Source: Hirudinaria manillensis
Taxonomy: Eukaryota > Annelida > Clitellata > Hirudinida > Hirudinidae
Reading direction: 5' to 3'
Length of the DNA: 64,000 nucleotides
Assembly (NCBI GenBank): GCA_034509925.1
Contig: CM067537.1
Coordinates: 6,457,001-6,521,000 of the forward strand
Made by a program: the position numbers and the translations under genes. This document shows, piece after piece, positions 25,918-38,968 of the stretch. The notes under the pieces were generated by a model. The model searched no databases. It was not told the DNA's origin and saw only the letters and a program-made list of their open reading frames with translations. The first letter of the stretch is position 1, and every line of letters begins with the position of its first letter.

Positions 25918-28120
25918 GGTCACTCGGGGGTGGTTTCAAGAAATTTTGGCGCAAATCGAGTTTTTAGGAAAAACTGAATTCAATTTGAATTCAAATCCAG
26001 GTCACCGAGGTTTTGGAAAGATCTTTTAATTGACAATCTGGAAGAGAGCTTCTAATGTTTATGTGGATGTCTGTCTGTTTGTATCTTTGTGTGTATGTGT
26101 GTGTGTGTCGGGCTTTCAACTGTAAATTTCTGCTCCACGAGAATCAGTTTAAAATTCCAACGCTTCCAAGAGTCGGTGCGAGCCAATAAAATCCCAATTA
26201 GTGGATGCTTCCACTGAAATGAATAAAAATCCGGATCCAGGTGGCCTCAATAAGTACAAAGCACAAAACAACTTGTACAACAACACCGTAGGCTTTTAGT
26301 GAACAACGACGAAAACAACGCAACGTTTCCGGTTGAAGCTGTCATCAATCACTCTGCCGAAACATTGCATGCAACTGGTCAGCTGAAGCTGCTTGTTATG
26401 CAAACAACAACAACATCACATACGACACGCATACGATTTTCATACAGCACGGGACTCGATACTAAACAACGATCACGTCTTATACGCTAAACTTGAGGCT
26501 ACCTGGATTGATGGTAGCACGTGTATAATATTGGCGCGTCTTTCGAGAGAGATGTTAAGGCAAAAAGTGAGAGAAAAAATACATTTGCAGTGAGAAAGAG
26601 AAGAAATAAAAGCCTGCTTAAAATGAATGGGGTGCCTATTCAGATGAGCTGGCTAATTAGTTATGCATAACAATACAAGCGACTATTTACTCCCAAAACT
26701 AAAACAGTTAAAGCATTACTTTATGCTAATGAACTGAAGAAACTCATCGCAAGTTAAGCAATTGTATAGTATTGCAAACCTGTCAATATTTGTATTGAAC
26801 ATAGACAATTCAAGCTTTCTTATTGGTGGGACTAAAAATATTACCAAATCAAACGTACCGGAGTTGGGTGAGGATAAGTGGAGTAGAGACATGACAATCA
26901 CGAAGTCAATATCTTTGAAAACGTTTCATAAATCAAACTTTCAAATGATTAAATAAAGGATTTAACAATGTGGAGTCGATCAAAAATTATCTGAAAAAGT
27001 TATACCTGCCGACATAGATATCCAAAGGCTCGCTCTAAATGTGAAATATTAATAATATAATGTATTGTCACTGGACTTCCTAACTAATCGGTTAAGTAAC
27101 TGTTTTCCTAAATATTTACGGTTGAAAACTCTTGAACTGCGAAATTTTAGATGATAAAATATTGCCTTTTCAAGCGTCTAAATTACTGCATCTTTGGTTT
27201 AGACTGACATCCTCAGCGTCTTTAGAAGGAGGGTGTCGAATTTATTGGACCATTGAGACGCGCACGTTACGTATTTGGAAGACATTCGCGTTGATAACAG
27301 TCCTTTCAACGAACTTGACAAGAAGATGATGAAAGGATGTTCCTGTCTTTATGCTTTCCGTCGCTTTTTCCTGATATCGAGGATAATTAGCATCTCACGC
27401 AGGTGTAATAAATACTAATTTATTTACAAGTTTAACAAGTTTAATGTCGTGATAGAAGGTTAATTGGTTAGGTTAAACACTTTGATGAGAGACGATTTGG
27501 AAGAGGGGGAAAATAAGCCTTGGGGCAAAAATTTGGAGAAGAGAAAATTTCTAAGCTGAAGGTGCCGAGCAAAATGTTCAATTTAAAGGTTGAATCTTCA
27601 TTTGCGGTTTCCAAGCTAAAAAATCTAGTCAGTTTTAAATCACTGGAGGCCATGAATTCTCCCCCTTCCCTGCCCTTAGATCCACCACCGTGGTCACGTA
27701 AGCAATAAAGTGGGGTCGTTTTTGTAATCAATCGTCAAAGCCCCTAAAAATGTTACATTAAAGTCGATTTCGTATTGAGTCATTGAGTGACGTTTTCATT
27801 TCATATCGAACTAGTCTAACACAATTTTTGGGGCCAAAACAAGGCTAAGAAAAATTGATGGTTCGCAGAATCCTCCTTATCATCCAATCATATTTCCCCT
27901 GTTGGTATCAGTAATAGGATGTTTTGTTTCATTTTATGCGCTAAGATTGCCGCGAGTCGGAATATTGTTTTTATGTATTTGGTAAATAAAATAGAACATT
28001 TTCAAAAGCACATAACTTCTCAGGATATATATGTAGAATTTAAATTTGTATTTTGTCTTTGTAAACAAAAGCAGTTGTTGTGAACGAAAATGAAAAGAAG
28101 CTAATCCAAGTCAACTAAAA
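25918..28120. other. Divergent intergenic region between Yurt-like and GPN1-like genes
   Basis: About 2.2 kb between two start codons facing away from each other, so it should contain both promoters and the Yurt 5' UTR. A short (TG)n run lies at 26086-26109. Open frames of 60-90 codons (for example 26299-26490, 27520-27708) show no recognisable domain or splice pairing. Confidence 0.6.
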
Positions 28121-30885
28121 ATGGCCGATTTGAAAAAAAATAACACAAAATCAAGTAGACATATTTCCGTGATACTGCTTGGTCGGGCTGGATCAGGTCG
28201 AAGTAATCTCCTAGCCGTGAGTGATACGGGAAACTTTATGCTTCGTGACCATAAAACCAAAGGCAAAACCAAAATCAATCATTTATTGTTTCAGAGCATT
28301 ACGGAACATCTCAGAGCGAAGACAAAGAATACTTTCAATATTAATTTGGACCCTTTAACAGAGAGTGACAGATTATATAACATAAGTATGAGTTTTATGT
28401 CAATCAGCATTTCTCCTCATTATTAAAGATATTACAAAACTTTGTGATATAATAAGGTTTTAACTTATTAAAGATTCATTTCTGATCAATTTACTGCAGA
28501 CATCAGTGATACATCTCCTTATGAGGACATAAAACTTTATTACAACTTCACTAATACCAAGACATTGTTCACTTCACTGAACATTTTCACCTCAAAAATT
28601 GACCAGGTTTCAGAATTACATCATTTGATATTTGATTAGTTATATTTTGAATTACATTGTGGTTTATGACTGATTTATGTGGTTTAGCTTGAGTAAAGTT
28701 AATATTAATTAAAAAAATATGTCACTTTTCAGCTGAAGAAAATTTTGCTGGAAAAAACATCCAGTTTTGAGTTGAGTTTTTAAATTATCAACATTTTTAA
28801 AGTATTACGTCTTTAATCATTTTATATGATTAGAAATATTTGATTCAGAATTTATTAAATCAATTAAAGAAAAAGTGTATTTTCTTTTCACTGAAGATAT
28901 CTTTTTGTTGACACACCAAATCCTGATGAGTTTCTCTGCTCGCCATCTGGTGTTGCCATCCCAAGAGTTTTGGTAAGTAATAGAAAATGGTAATTAATTT
29001 TCAATTTATTATTTGTTGATTAATTAAAGATTACTTAATTAAGTAATTAATCTATTGATTGCATGCTCTGTCAGGCTTCTGAATATCCAACGGTTATCCT
29101 GTACGTCATGGATTGTCAGAGGTGCCAAGATCCACTTGTCCTGATGAGGACAATCATTGATGCCTGCTCCATCAAAATGAAGTTTGGTTTGCCATTGGTT
29201 GTCGTCTGCAACAAGGTGAGTTCAGTTTTTAATTAATTGTTTATTTATCAACTATTATTAATTGCAAGGATGGATCAGTATCATTTCTCCTAGTTCTATA
29301 TAATGGTTCATCATAATTTACTAGATTTTATTACTCAATGTAGATGCAATTTTCAGTTTAAGCTTTCATTGATAAATTCAGATTATTAGAATCTCATTAA
29401 ATCAAAAACATCAATAATTGAAAATAATTCATTTTATTACTTTAACGTAATTTTCAATATTTTCTTTCCAACTTTAACATAACCTCAAAATTCAGAACGA
29501 CTTGGTTGATTGGACGGTCATTCAATCGTGGATGGATGACAGCAGTTTGCTGATGGAAGCTCTCTTGGAAAAAGAGCTTCAAGTGTCCAATGACATATCT
29601 TCAAAAATTTATGACTTTCCAAGGCTTTGTGGGGAACTGAAGGTATGTTTAAATTTAAATTGAATTTATTCAATTGATTTCCTTGCATTAAATGATCAGC
29701 AAATGTTTATTAGTCTTAATAAATGTTCATTGATTTTGTTAACTTATTATCAGTCTTTTTAATTTCTTATCAGTCATTAATGGCATCAGGTATTAATGTT
29801 CATTAATTCTACTGGTTTATTTTCAAATTTGTCCAGTAATAGTTTTAACAATTTTATGAAGATTATTTTTGAATTAAATTGAAATCTTTATTTATTAAAA
29901 TAAAGTTTTTTTGGTGCATCATTTTTCCAGTTTATTGAACATTGGATTTTATTTTAGAATTATCTATGTCTCATAATTTGACACCTTAAATTGTGTGAAT
30001 CAATATTTTTCTTTCATTCACCAGATTGTCAGCACATCGGTTAAAAATAACACGGGAATTGAAGATCTTGTGCAAGCGATAGATGATTCTAGAATTGAAT
30101 ATGAAAAGTAATTTTATTTATTTATTTTATTTTTTTAACAACATTTCATCAAATGTTTTTAATGTTTATGAGTTAATCTGTCATTGTCTTTAATTTTCTA
30201 GCGAATTAGCAATTCAACAATTTATGTCATAAATTGTTATCTAAAAAATAAAATTTTTATTATAGTTATTATATTTTTATTATATTATTATATAGTAAAA
30301 TTAAAATTTTTGCCAGTTCCTACAAATCAAACCAGGATGAAATTGACAGAATGTTAGGCATGGTCAGAAAGCAGATTGCTGATCTAAGAGATGATGCAAT
30401 TACTTGTGAATTACTCAGTGAGTTTAGTTGAGAATATGGTGTTTTCAAATTATGGTTAACTGAGTTGATTACCATAGGCAGGCGATTGTTGGTAGTATTC
30501 TAATTTAATTTTTATTCCATATGTATGTTAATAAACCTGAATTTGTTAAAAACTAAAATAAATTCATATTTAATAATAACTAAAATTAAACATTTAAAAA
30601 TTAGTTTCAATGATGTTTTAGCCGGAAACTATTTATTGAAGCATCTTTGAAATTCAATATCTTTAAATGCCTGTCCATCTTTTTTCAGACATGCCAATCA
30701 GAGAATCTTGTCCTGGTGAGTATGACATCAGCAATGATGATGTTAATGAGGCCTTCGTAGATGATTGCATTCAGAGAAATCTGTCAATGCTTCAATCTAA
30801 ATCGAGAGAAAATGATAATGCAGAAGACGATGATAATGATGATGAGTATGAAGAGGTCATGAAGAAGCATTTCTCGTCAGATTAA
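28121..30885 (+). CDS. GPN1-like: GPN1-like GTPase-fold protein with degenerate nucleotide-binding motifs
   Basis: Ten exons: 28121-28216, 28295-28385, 28500-28606, 28733-28770, 28897-28972, 29075-29215, 29496-29642, 30025-30107, 30317-30417, 30689-30885. All join in phase; 358 aa against 374 in human GPN1. Family landmarks: FNINLDP, FTSLNIFTSKIDQ, YLFVDTP, EYPTVILYVMD, PLVVVCNKND, then an acidic tail. GPN1 dimerises with GPN3 and is needed for RNA polymerase II assembly and nuclear import. Oddities: the P-loop is GRAGSGRS (21-28) with Arg27 where GTPases have Lys; the GPN insertion is replaced by FTNT near residues 79-82; the DTPGQ switch is DTPNPDE. NKND (182-185) is kept. The frame is open and well spliced, so this looks like a maintained paralogue and not a dead copy. 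AATAAA at 31005-31010. ATG 28121 starts just before the fold. Confidence 0.87.
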
Positions 30886-33287
30886 TGTGATCTGCAATGC
30901 AGTTTGAGAAAGGTTTATGAAAATCTCGGCATAAAATGTTTTGATAATTGAGTGGAAACTGCTTTAAATACAATTGACTGTAGCATCTAACAGGATGAAT
31001 GCCAAATAAAGTTATTTGAGCTATTTTTTGTCAAATGCGCTATAAGTATATCGTACAAAATATTTAAAACTGCAATTTCTTGCATCATTAGGTAAGTATG
31101 CTTGCTGCTTCCTGCATTATTTGTTCTTGTGAGCTGTCCTTGAAGAAATAGCCCTCAAACTGTTGAGAGAAAATATTGAGGGTGTCTGCATTTAGTTCTT
31201 AGTCAATTATATTTCTGCTGGATGATTGAATTGATAGCTGAAACAAATCAGCAAAAGACGGATTATCGAACAGAGGGAGTCAGATGTTGTGTTTGGACTC
31301 CTACTCATTGCTAAGACATTCATCTGCCGCATAAACGGGCTGATTTAAGAAGTTTTCACTATCTCTTTACTCGCCGATATTTTAATTAAGATCAATGGTG
31401 ACATTTTCTCCAAAATGTCTTAATATTTAGACTAGCTATGTGTGAGTTAGAGCTAATTTTGAGTTGCTTCGAATTTGGAGAAGCATATATGGTAGACCTC
31501 TAACTTTATTAGGTTTATAAGATTACAGTTGACATTTAGCATTAAGACGAGATTTTGTCCTCAAAAAAGTTCAGCGGCTCTCGCAAATGTAGATCAACAC
31601 TCAGCCTAATCGACCAATGAATGCAGACAATGTTTAGCTTTAAAAAAAAAGGCACACTACTAAATGGCGTTGTGTAAACAGTACTTCAAAAACATTTGGA
31701 TGATTATTCATCATCACCATACCAAATGTCACAATCTCCGTACACTAAAATACTGGTGTTTTCAACTAATGACAATGCAATGCAAATCAGAGCTAAGTAA
31801 AAAAATTATCTAAGGGGGTCTTAGAAAATTATTGGAGACTGTGTTTCAAATTTAAGTGGTTACCACTCTTTGATATTAGTAATATTTTTTTTTATCTAAA
31901 ATGTGTTATTTATTACTACTGCAATAAAACCGTGTAGGTGTTTACTTAGCACTGAGCGCCCATGAATCACCACTTCACGTGACTATTTGTCGGCTAGGAT
32001 TCTTCAATATTGAAGTGAACAGTTATGTAATTATCTACTTTTGGATTGTTTAATATTCTAATAAATTATTTTAATATATAAATGAATAATTTATTTAAAT
32101 ATTTGAAATTAGTTTATTACTAGTGGGGATGGAGTAATTGGTTGTTGAGCAGAAATCACTTAAGTGATTCGTGAATAAAGTTGCCGATAGAAATTAGGCC
32201 ATTATAAGCAAACTATTTCACGCAGTTATAATTGTACTATTTAGGAAGTCAGGTTAGTAGGCGTTAGCCCAAGTTCATCTACCAGGTCAGAAGCATGAAG
32301 TCATTTGGAAGTGGCCTGACCGAGACCAATAACCTTTACTTAATATAAATTTCATTCTTACTGTGCGACCAAATTGTGAGGCTTCGTTACGCTTTACCAT
32401 GAATGCCACACAATTCCAACTATCCTTAAGCACCGCTCACATTCGAGCGATTAGGCTCTCATCGATCAATACACAACAGCTGGAGGAATGATACAGTCAG
32501 CTCTACACGATTTCTGATTATACGAAGTGGGTTTAAGGCTGGGATCGCGCTGCTGGTTTTGGCTCCTGACAACCAACCAACAATAATGTGTGCTCAATCC
32601 AACGCAGCTATTTGCCGATCCAAAACAATTCAAGGAAAGTCTTGATGTACTGGACTTTTTTGAATAAATATTTCATTTATTACATTAGGAATGATAAATA
32701 AAATAATCACCAGTGCATTTTATCACGATGCCGTAGTCAAAACAAACAGTTTAAAAATGGATAGTAATTAAAATTAAGATAATCAGTTCGTTACAAAATC
32801 CATCACAGAAATTTAATGATTCTTAAAATCTTCTAATGAACTATGAATCACTTTGAAAGGCTTTGGAGTAACATTGAAGTTATTTGGAGGATGTCTGCCC
32901 ACAAAAATTATACAACAAAATGATAAAATCTGTGCCTTTGAGCAATAGCAGAACATATTGGAATAACCCCAATTTTGACAAATTAGGTGCCAGAAGTAGA
33001 TTGGCAACCTTAATGATAATAAGAATAATATAATAACACTAGTAAATAATAATAATAACGAAAATTGTAGCAGGACATTTACTAATGAAACGATGCATCG
33101 GACAAACATGGTATGCCCTGCAAAACTTTGTTTCAAGTCAGCAAGATCGGAAAGCTGCAGTCAATATCAAACTGAAGGCAGTACACATCATCTCGATTCC
33201 ATTCCGATTGCAGACCTTGACGATCTATTGTCTAGGTCAGGAGATAAGGTTTTCCTGCTGAGGGATTGAGGTGTTAGTGCAAAATGT
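30886..33287. other. Convergent intergenic region and 3' UTRs
   Basis: Lies between the stop codons of the GPN1-like and bZIP genes. Less AT-rich, unique-looking sequence from about 31,100 to 32,650 with no coding exon recognised. The 107-codon frame at 32813-33136 (-) lies in the expected bZIP 3' UTR and is hydrophobic low-quality sequence. Confidence 0.55.
31005..31010 (+). promoter_or_regulatory. Polyadenylation signal of the GPN1-like gene
   Basis: AATAAA 120 bp after the stop codon at 30885. Confidence 0.6.
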
Positions 33288-35086
33288 TCAAGATTTCCTT
33301 AGCCGGGCAATAAGAGTTTCTTTCATCTGGGCTGTCAGCATTTCCATCTTTGCAATTTTTTCCTTCAGCCTCTTGTTTTCCGATTCCAAGAGCTGGGCCT
33401 TTTGTTCCATTTCGGAGAATTTAATCTTCCGAATTTCTCTGGATCTCCTGGAAGCAATATTATTTTTTCTTCTCCTCTCTAAATACTTCATTCTTGTCTC
33501 TTCGATGCCCATTTCATTCTCTTCCACCGGTTCGTCATCTGTAGACTTCAAATCCTCTTTAGTACCCGAGCGAATCCCTTTCTTCGAGCGAAACTTGCTC
33601 TTGCCTTTTTGAGATTTGCTCTTCTCATTTGAGAGACCAATTTCATTATTCAAAGTTTGGTCATTTCCACTAACAAGCTGTTCTAGAAATTTCAAGTCCA
33701 TAGTGCTCAGATTGAATGATTCAAGTGGCACAATTGGTGCTGGTGATAATGATACCACTATCTCTGCTTGAATGTCTTCTTGTGTCCCACTGAAAATAGA
33801 AGAAAAGTCCAAACTTTTGTCTGCAGTGGAATCATTTGGACCTCCATCAAGAGGCCCCAAAGAGTAATTATGATCGGGAAACCCAAGAGCCTTGCCATAA
33901 ATTTCTTTTCCTGGTTTGGAGTTATTTTCAAATGAGGACTCCAACTTATCTGATCCATCATCGATACCAACAAGAAGACCATCCAAATCCTCAAAACTGC
34001 TTTCAACTTCATTTGGAATTTCAGTCATCATGTCAATGTCCTTAACTGTCTGAAAATATACTGACAATTAAAAGATTATAATTAATGACATTCAAAGAAA
34101 AATTATTTATTTTGCAAAAATATTAAAAGAGTTTACTTTACAGAATGTTGTCAAAAATCAAATTGGAACAATAACAATGCATTCATTATGCTTTAGCAGA
34201 ACCATATAACACAATGTATGCACGAGTAGTAACAGTTACATCCAAATGCAAAAGTTGATTCTACCTCAGATTCTGATTCTGGCAAGTAGAACAACACCTC
34301 AGCATAGTCCAATGAAGATCCTTCCTGTTCAGACAACTGGCTCCCAAGCAATGAATCCAAATTGAGCAAGTTCTCAAACAGGTTCGGGGAAGGGGCCTCA
34401 GATATGCAAGGAGGAGGAAGAGTCATTTGAGATGGAAAGGTAATCAAATCATCCATGTTGTCTTCGACAGAAACATCCTCTTCTAAATCAACTTTATCCA
34501 GGGACAATGAATGCTGAAGACATTCAGAAGCTCCAGAAAAGTTTGATTTCTCTTTTGTACAGTCCATTTTAATAGTGGCATTGTACTGCTCTAGTACAGA
34601 AATGTCTCCATCTAAATCATGTAAGGCAACACTGTTATCATTCTTGGGAGTCAAACATCCAGATTTTCCGAAATTAGATTCCAATAGCCAGTTCCCTGAG
34701 TTTTCAAAGCAGTTTGAAATGCCAGGAGACAGCAAGTCATCCAATCCTTAATTAAAATAAGTTATTTTCAAGTACATTCATACCATCAAGCAAGAATTAA
34801 TCTTTTCATTTGCAATAATTTATTTTAACATTTAGGGTAAATACATAAAGTTTAGCTACCTAAGTCAACACTGTTAAATAGGCCACTGGTCTTCCAGACC
34901 AAACCTGGAGAATTCATGATCTTTTCCAGATGTGAAATAGCAATTATTATGTTCTGATGCATTGCAGTCCATAGAACTATTGGAAAATTTTGAATATTCA
35001 GACAATGACTCATCAATAAACTCATTCATTTTCAAAAAGTTTCCATCTTCCTCAAAAATATCTTTCAATTCCATGCCTCCAGACAT
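33288..35086 (-). CDS. bZIP transcription factor, three coding exons
   Basis: Exons 35086-34900, 34746-34265 and 34049-33288 join in phase to 476 aa. The C-terminus holds the bZIP: basic region RRRKNNIASRRSREIRK (about residues 415-432), followed by a zipper with Met/Leu every seventh residue (M437, L444, L451, M458, M465). The rest is acidic and Ser-rich (SSLDYAEVLFYLPESES, LDDLLSPG), as in activation domains. A KSKSQKGKSKFRSKKG patch precedes the bZIP and may be a nuclear signal. The basic region, with NNxxxxRSR, is closer to PAR/C-EBP/NFIL3 factors than to CREB/ATF4, but no orthologue is claimed. The start ATG is the first after an in-frame TAG in the 5' leader; a leader exon boundary is likely near 35180. 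The donor at 34900 is weak and chosen by phase. Confidence 0.85.
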
Positions 35087-35189
35087 TAAAAAATCAATTG
35101 TATCCTCAATATCAGCTACTCTTGGACTAGCCAGTTGGTGGTTGTGCCTTCTTCTCTCTTCACTCTATCCCTGATGTTATCCTGCAATT

Positions 35190-36449
35190 TCAAGCAAAAC
35201 AAATTTGAGGAACACTCAACGGGCCAAAACCGTTTGTGCAAATACCACAGCCACTTAAAGTAAAGCTGAGGTACTGAAAGAACTCGCTAGAAAGAAATCA
35301 GGACTGCTTTCACTATTAAAATATTATTATACAAAACAGACAAGACAATTTATCTCTGCTATTAACTTTTTGACTTCTCTCGAAGAAAAGGCCGAATTTA
35401 GATGATGTTCCCTACATAACGGATTGAGAAAGTACTAATGTCAGAGCATGGAAATTTTTATTTTACTTAAAATAGTATTTGAGCAAATAAAATGTTTAAA
35501 TATCTTAAATGCTACTCCATATATTTCATGGCAAAATAAGAGAACATGGCATTTATACCTTCCCAACCCGATCAACCAACTCAAACAACTGACTGAAATG
35601 ATGAAGCAATGAGGCAAATTGAGGGCAAGTTGTGCAATCTCTATGTCTATTTTTAGAGTCTACGTCACTCTTGACCAATAAGAGAAGACATTTGTAGGTC
35701 ATTGACTGTTAAAAAATACTTTCATGGGCGTTTCAGTCAAAAATCAGGTTGATTATGCTGCTATAATAAATAATAAATGCTTTAAAATTTTATAATTTAA
35801 CTTATTTTATGATTTAATTATTTTCAATACGCTCGTTTTAGTGGGACCAAGTGACAATCTTAGTCTAGTTACAAAATATGGATTACTTAAAATTCTTCGC
35901 TCATAATCCATTTAAAATGTAAAGATTTCGTAAGTTTTATTAGAATTGATGAGTTTCCAGCAGGTTTATTTATTATTTTGCACATAAACATAAAATGGGC
36001 AAGGAGAAAGTTCATTCCGCGCCTCTTATTGTAAATTCATTGAGTGATTGTTGATATGACGAGCAAAACAAGTCACCATCAACCACACATGTAAGATGTG
36101 CCCCTTCCAACGACTACAAAATCTTCTCCTAGTCCATACATTGTTTTGGTAAAGTTTCTACTACCTTATCACCTGTTAGTACGGCTTCTCTAGCAAAAGA
36201 AGAGGTCATTTCTATTAATTTTTTTTAGACTATTGATTATTGTTAAGATAATCGATAATCTATAAGTATTTTTGTTTGGTAATTTTTACAATTCTCGTGA
36301 AGCATTTTGAGGGAAATGTATCTTCTTTGTTTGCATTCTGATTTTGTTTATACGTCGTAAGTTCATATTTGTGGGGCTCACTCTTGGATATAATTGCATA
36401 TTTTAAAGAGGCGATTGTGTCTTGCTTTACGTAGTTTTATTCGCCATCA
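35190..36449. other. Divergent promoter region between the bZIP gene and GID8
   Basis: About 1.3 kb between genes transcribed apart. Contains the bZIP leader upstream of an acceptor near 35,180. No coding exon recognised. Confidence 0.5.
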
Positions 36450-38126
36450 ATGGATTCAATGACCGCCAGTCCTGTTCTTGTAAGAGGACTTGTTGGCGTT
36501 TTGACTGCCCTTGCAGATTTTATCAATACTGAGTAGTATTTTTCTTTAAATGCTAGTAGCTATCATTTTATTATACTGACCAACATTTGCAAATACGAGT
36601 ACAATTTATTGACATGAAGTTTGTTATATTTATTTTTTAAGAATTCGAATAATATCAACGGCATGGAAAAAATAATCGACATTTCTAAAGCTGAATGGAT
36701 GCAAGATCTTCAGCAGGTTCACATTCCTCAGGCAGACATGAACAGACTTATTATGAATTACCTGATAACAGGTTATTTATTATAAAATGTTCGGTGTGGC
36801 CATATATGTTAAGGTTAGATTATAAAAATAATGTGAAATTTCGAAATTTGAATTAATAACTGTGCTTGAATGCATATATAGATTCCTAAACAATACATTT
36901 CATTCATAACTATGCTCACTACATTAAGTCATTATTTGGAACAAACAGAAAGGTAAAATGACTTTCTTTAAAATCATTTTGAATTCCCTTCTGTCAAATA
37001 ACAGAAGGTTACAAGGAAGCAGCTGAGAAGTTCTGGACAGAGTCAGGAATCGAGATGCAGGGGAATCTGACAAACCTTGAGAATAGGATAAACATCAAGG
37101 AAGCTATCCTGAATGGAAATATCCTCAAAAGCATTGACATGATTAATGAGTTACATCCAGAACTACTCGACACCAACAAAACATTGTATTTTCGTCTACT
37201 TGTGAGTCTCACTATCTGTTGCTGCAATATGACACGTTGATGAATTAATTAAGTTAATTTAAATCACTATTATTTGACTCAACAATGTTTATTTGTTTGC
37301 TTTCCATTATAAAAAAAGAATGCTTAAATAATCAAGAATTAAAATTTATGAGGCCTATTAATACCAAGAATTATTACATGTTGCCTTTATAACATAGATA
37401 TTTCCAAATGATGAAAAAAAAGAGGAAAAAAAGCATATTTCACTTATCTATTGAAATATATTAAAAAATACATTAAATATGCCTTTTTAAAGATATTAGT
37501 ATTAAAATGCAATAAAAGATGATTTTCTCAATTCTTACAAATATAGCAACAGCACATGATAGAGCTCATTAGGGAGAACAAGGTAGAAGAGGCTCTGGAC
37601 TTTGCACAGACCCACCTGGCCGAGAAAGGTCTCGAAAACTCCGAAATGCTGCCCGAGATTGAATGCACGCTTGCTCTTCTGGCTTTCCCAAATCCCGAGT
37701 CTTCTCCGTTCGGAGAGCTACTTGAAATTGACCATAGGAAGAAGGTTGGAATGATTATGTTTACAATTAGTTTGTTTTATGAGTTTAATCTATTATTGTT
37801 TTAATACTTTTTTGTTGTTGGAATTTTTATATTCAAAGCCACTGTAATAGTGTCAGCAGTTATAAAATAATCATTCCACTACTTTTACTATTTCATTTCA
37901 AATTATTCAATTACTCCATGACTATCTGTTACTCAATTATGTTGACTATCTGTTAAAGGTTGCCTCAGAGGTCAACTCTTCTCTTCTCTCGGTGAGCGGT
38001 CAAGAACCTCGGCCGAAACTCATAAGCCTCGTCCAGTTGGTGAGGTGGGCCCAGGAAGAACTCGACGGGAAAAAGGTTTCCTTCCCGCACCTGATCGATT
38101 TCGGCACGGGAGGATTCGATAAGTGA
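36450..38126 (+). CDS. GID8: GID8 (TWA1), LisH-CTLH subunit of the GID/CTLH E3 ubiquitin ligase
   Basis: Exons 36450-36479, 36642-36771, 37005-37201, 37547-37744 and 37959-38126 give 240 aa (human 228). Domain order: [19 protein letters not shown], LisH ([16 protein letters not shown]), CTLH ([33 protein letters not shown]), then the CRA region ([49 protein letters not shown]). GID8 is a scaffold of the CTLH complex, bridging RanBP9/10 and the catalytic module. The first 10-codon exon reads [10 protein letters not shown] and is inferred from its donor (GTAAGA) and phase; if wrong, translation starts at Met 36663. AATAAA at 38765-38770 is a candidate 3' end. Confidence 0.94.
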
Positions 38127-38968
38127 TCGAAGAAGGACCCTTAGATTTACTTTCGCTAGAGTTTTCCATTCGTTTATTAATTGAAATTCTGGCTTTGTTT
38201 TATGTTTTCACACAACTCAGAAACTCTTGTGATTGCATTTTCTGATGTTATAAGTGGTTAAATTCTTTAATGGCATGTGTGTGAATTGATTACATATGCA
38301 AAATGGTTCCATTTAGATGTTGAATCTTGTGATAAACAAACAGATTATATTTGATGGCCAGATTAGTATATTCATGATTCTTACACACCTTTGGTTAATT
38401 TTCGTTTATAATATCGGCTATGTGTTGTAAAGATTCAATTTACTCTATGGTTCATTTGGGTTAACGTGAGTTTCGCGTGACATGGCGTCGTTTTGCTTCC
38501 GATAAAAGGCTTGAACTGGTATCTGTTTTGGACCTGGGGTTGCTCTAAACCGTCTGGTGCGCTGGGGCTCACCCTGATCACTTTATTTTTAGAATATTCA
38601 AGATTTAGAAACGAGTCATTTTTTAAAATTTAGGAGGGATTTCGTTTGATCAGTTTTGCCAGAACTTGTTCCTGGAATCCTCAGCATCATTATATATTAT
38701 TCTGCTATTGTAAAAATTGGACTCAAACCAAAATGAGGATGCTTTAAAGAGCTGAAAATGGAACAATAAAAGTCTAAAAAATTCTAAAGGAAAATTATTT
38801 TCGTTTCGGCTCAATCATGTTTAATTTTCATGTTTATTTATCAAGTCTGGGGGTGTCGGGATCGCTTTCTCCGTATTTTGGTTTTTGACGTGTAGATACC
38901 TACGACAACATAGATAAAAACTAGATATCTGGCTTGCTTTAACTTCGGGGCCTGACCAAATTTATATC
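38127..38968. other. GID8 3' UTR and GID8-TRAPPC8 spacer
   Basis: AATAAA at 38765-38770 may end GID8, leaving about 200 bp for the TRAPPC8 promoter and leader. No coding sequence seen. Confidence 0.5.

Noticed and set aside
32200..32650. Possible tRNA-derived SINE
   Set aside because: Slightly higher GC and A/B-box-like words, but no clear box pair, tail or flanking duplication.
32813..33136. 107-codon hydrophobic frame as a membrane protein
   Set aside because: Lies in the expected bZIP 3' UTR with no recognisable family and AT-driven Leu/Ile content.
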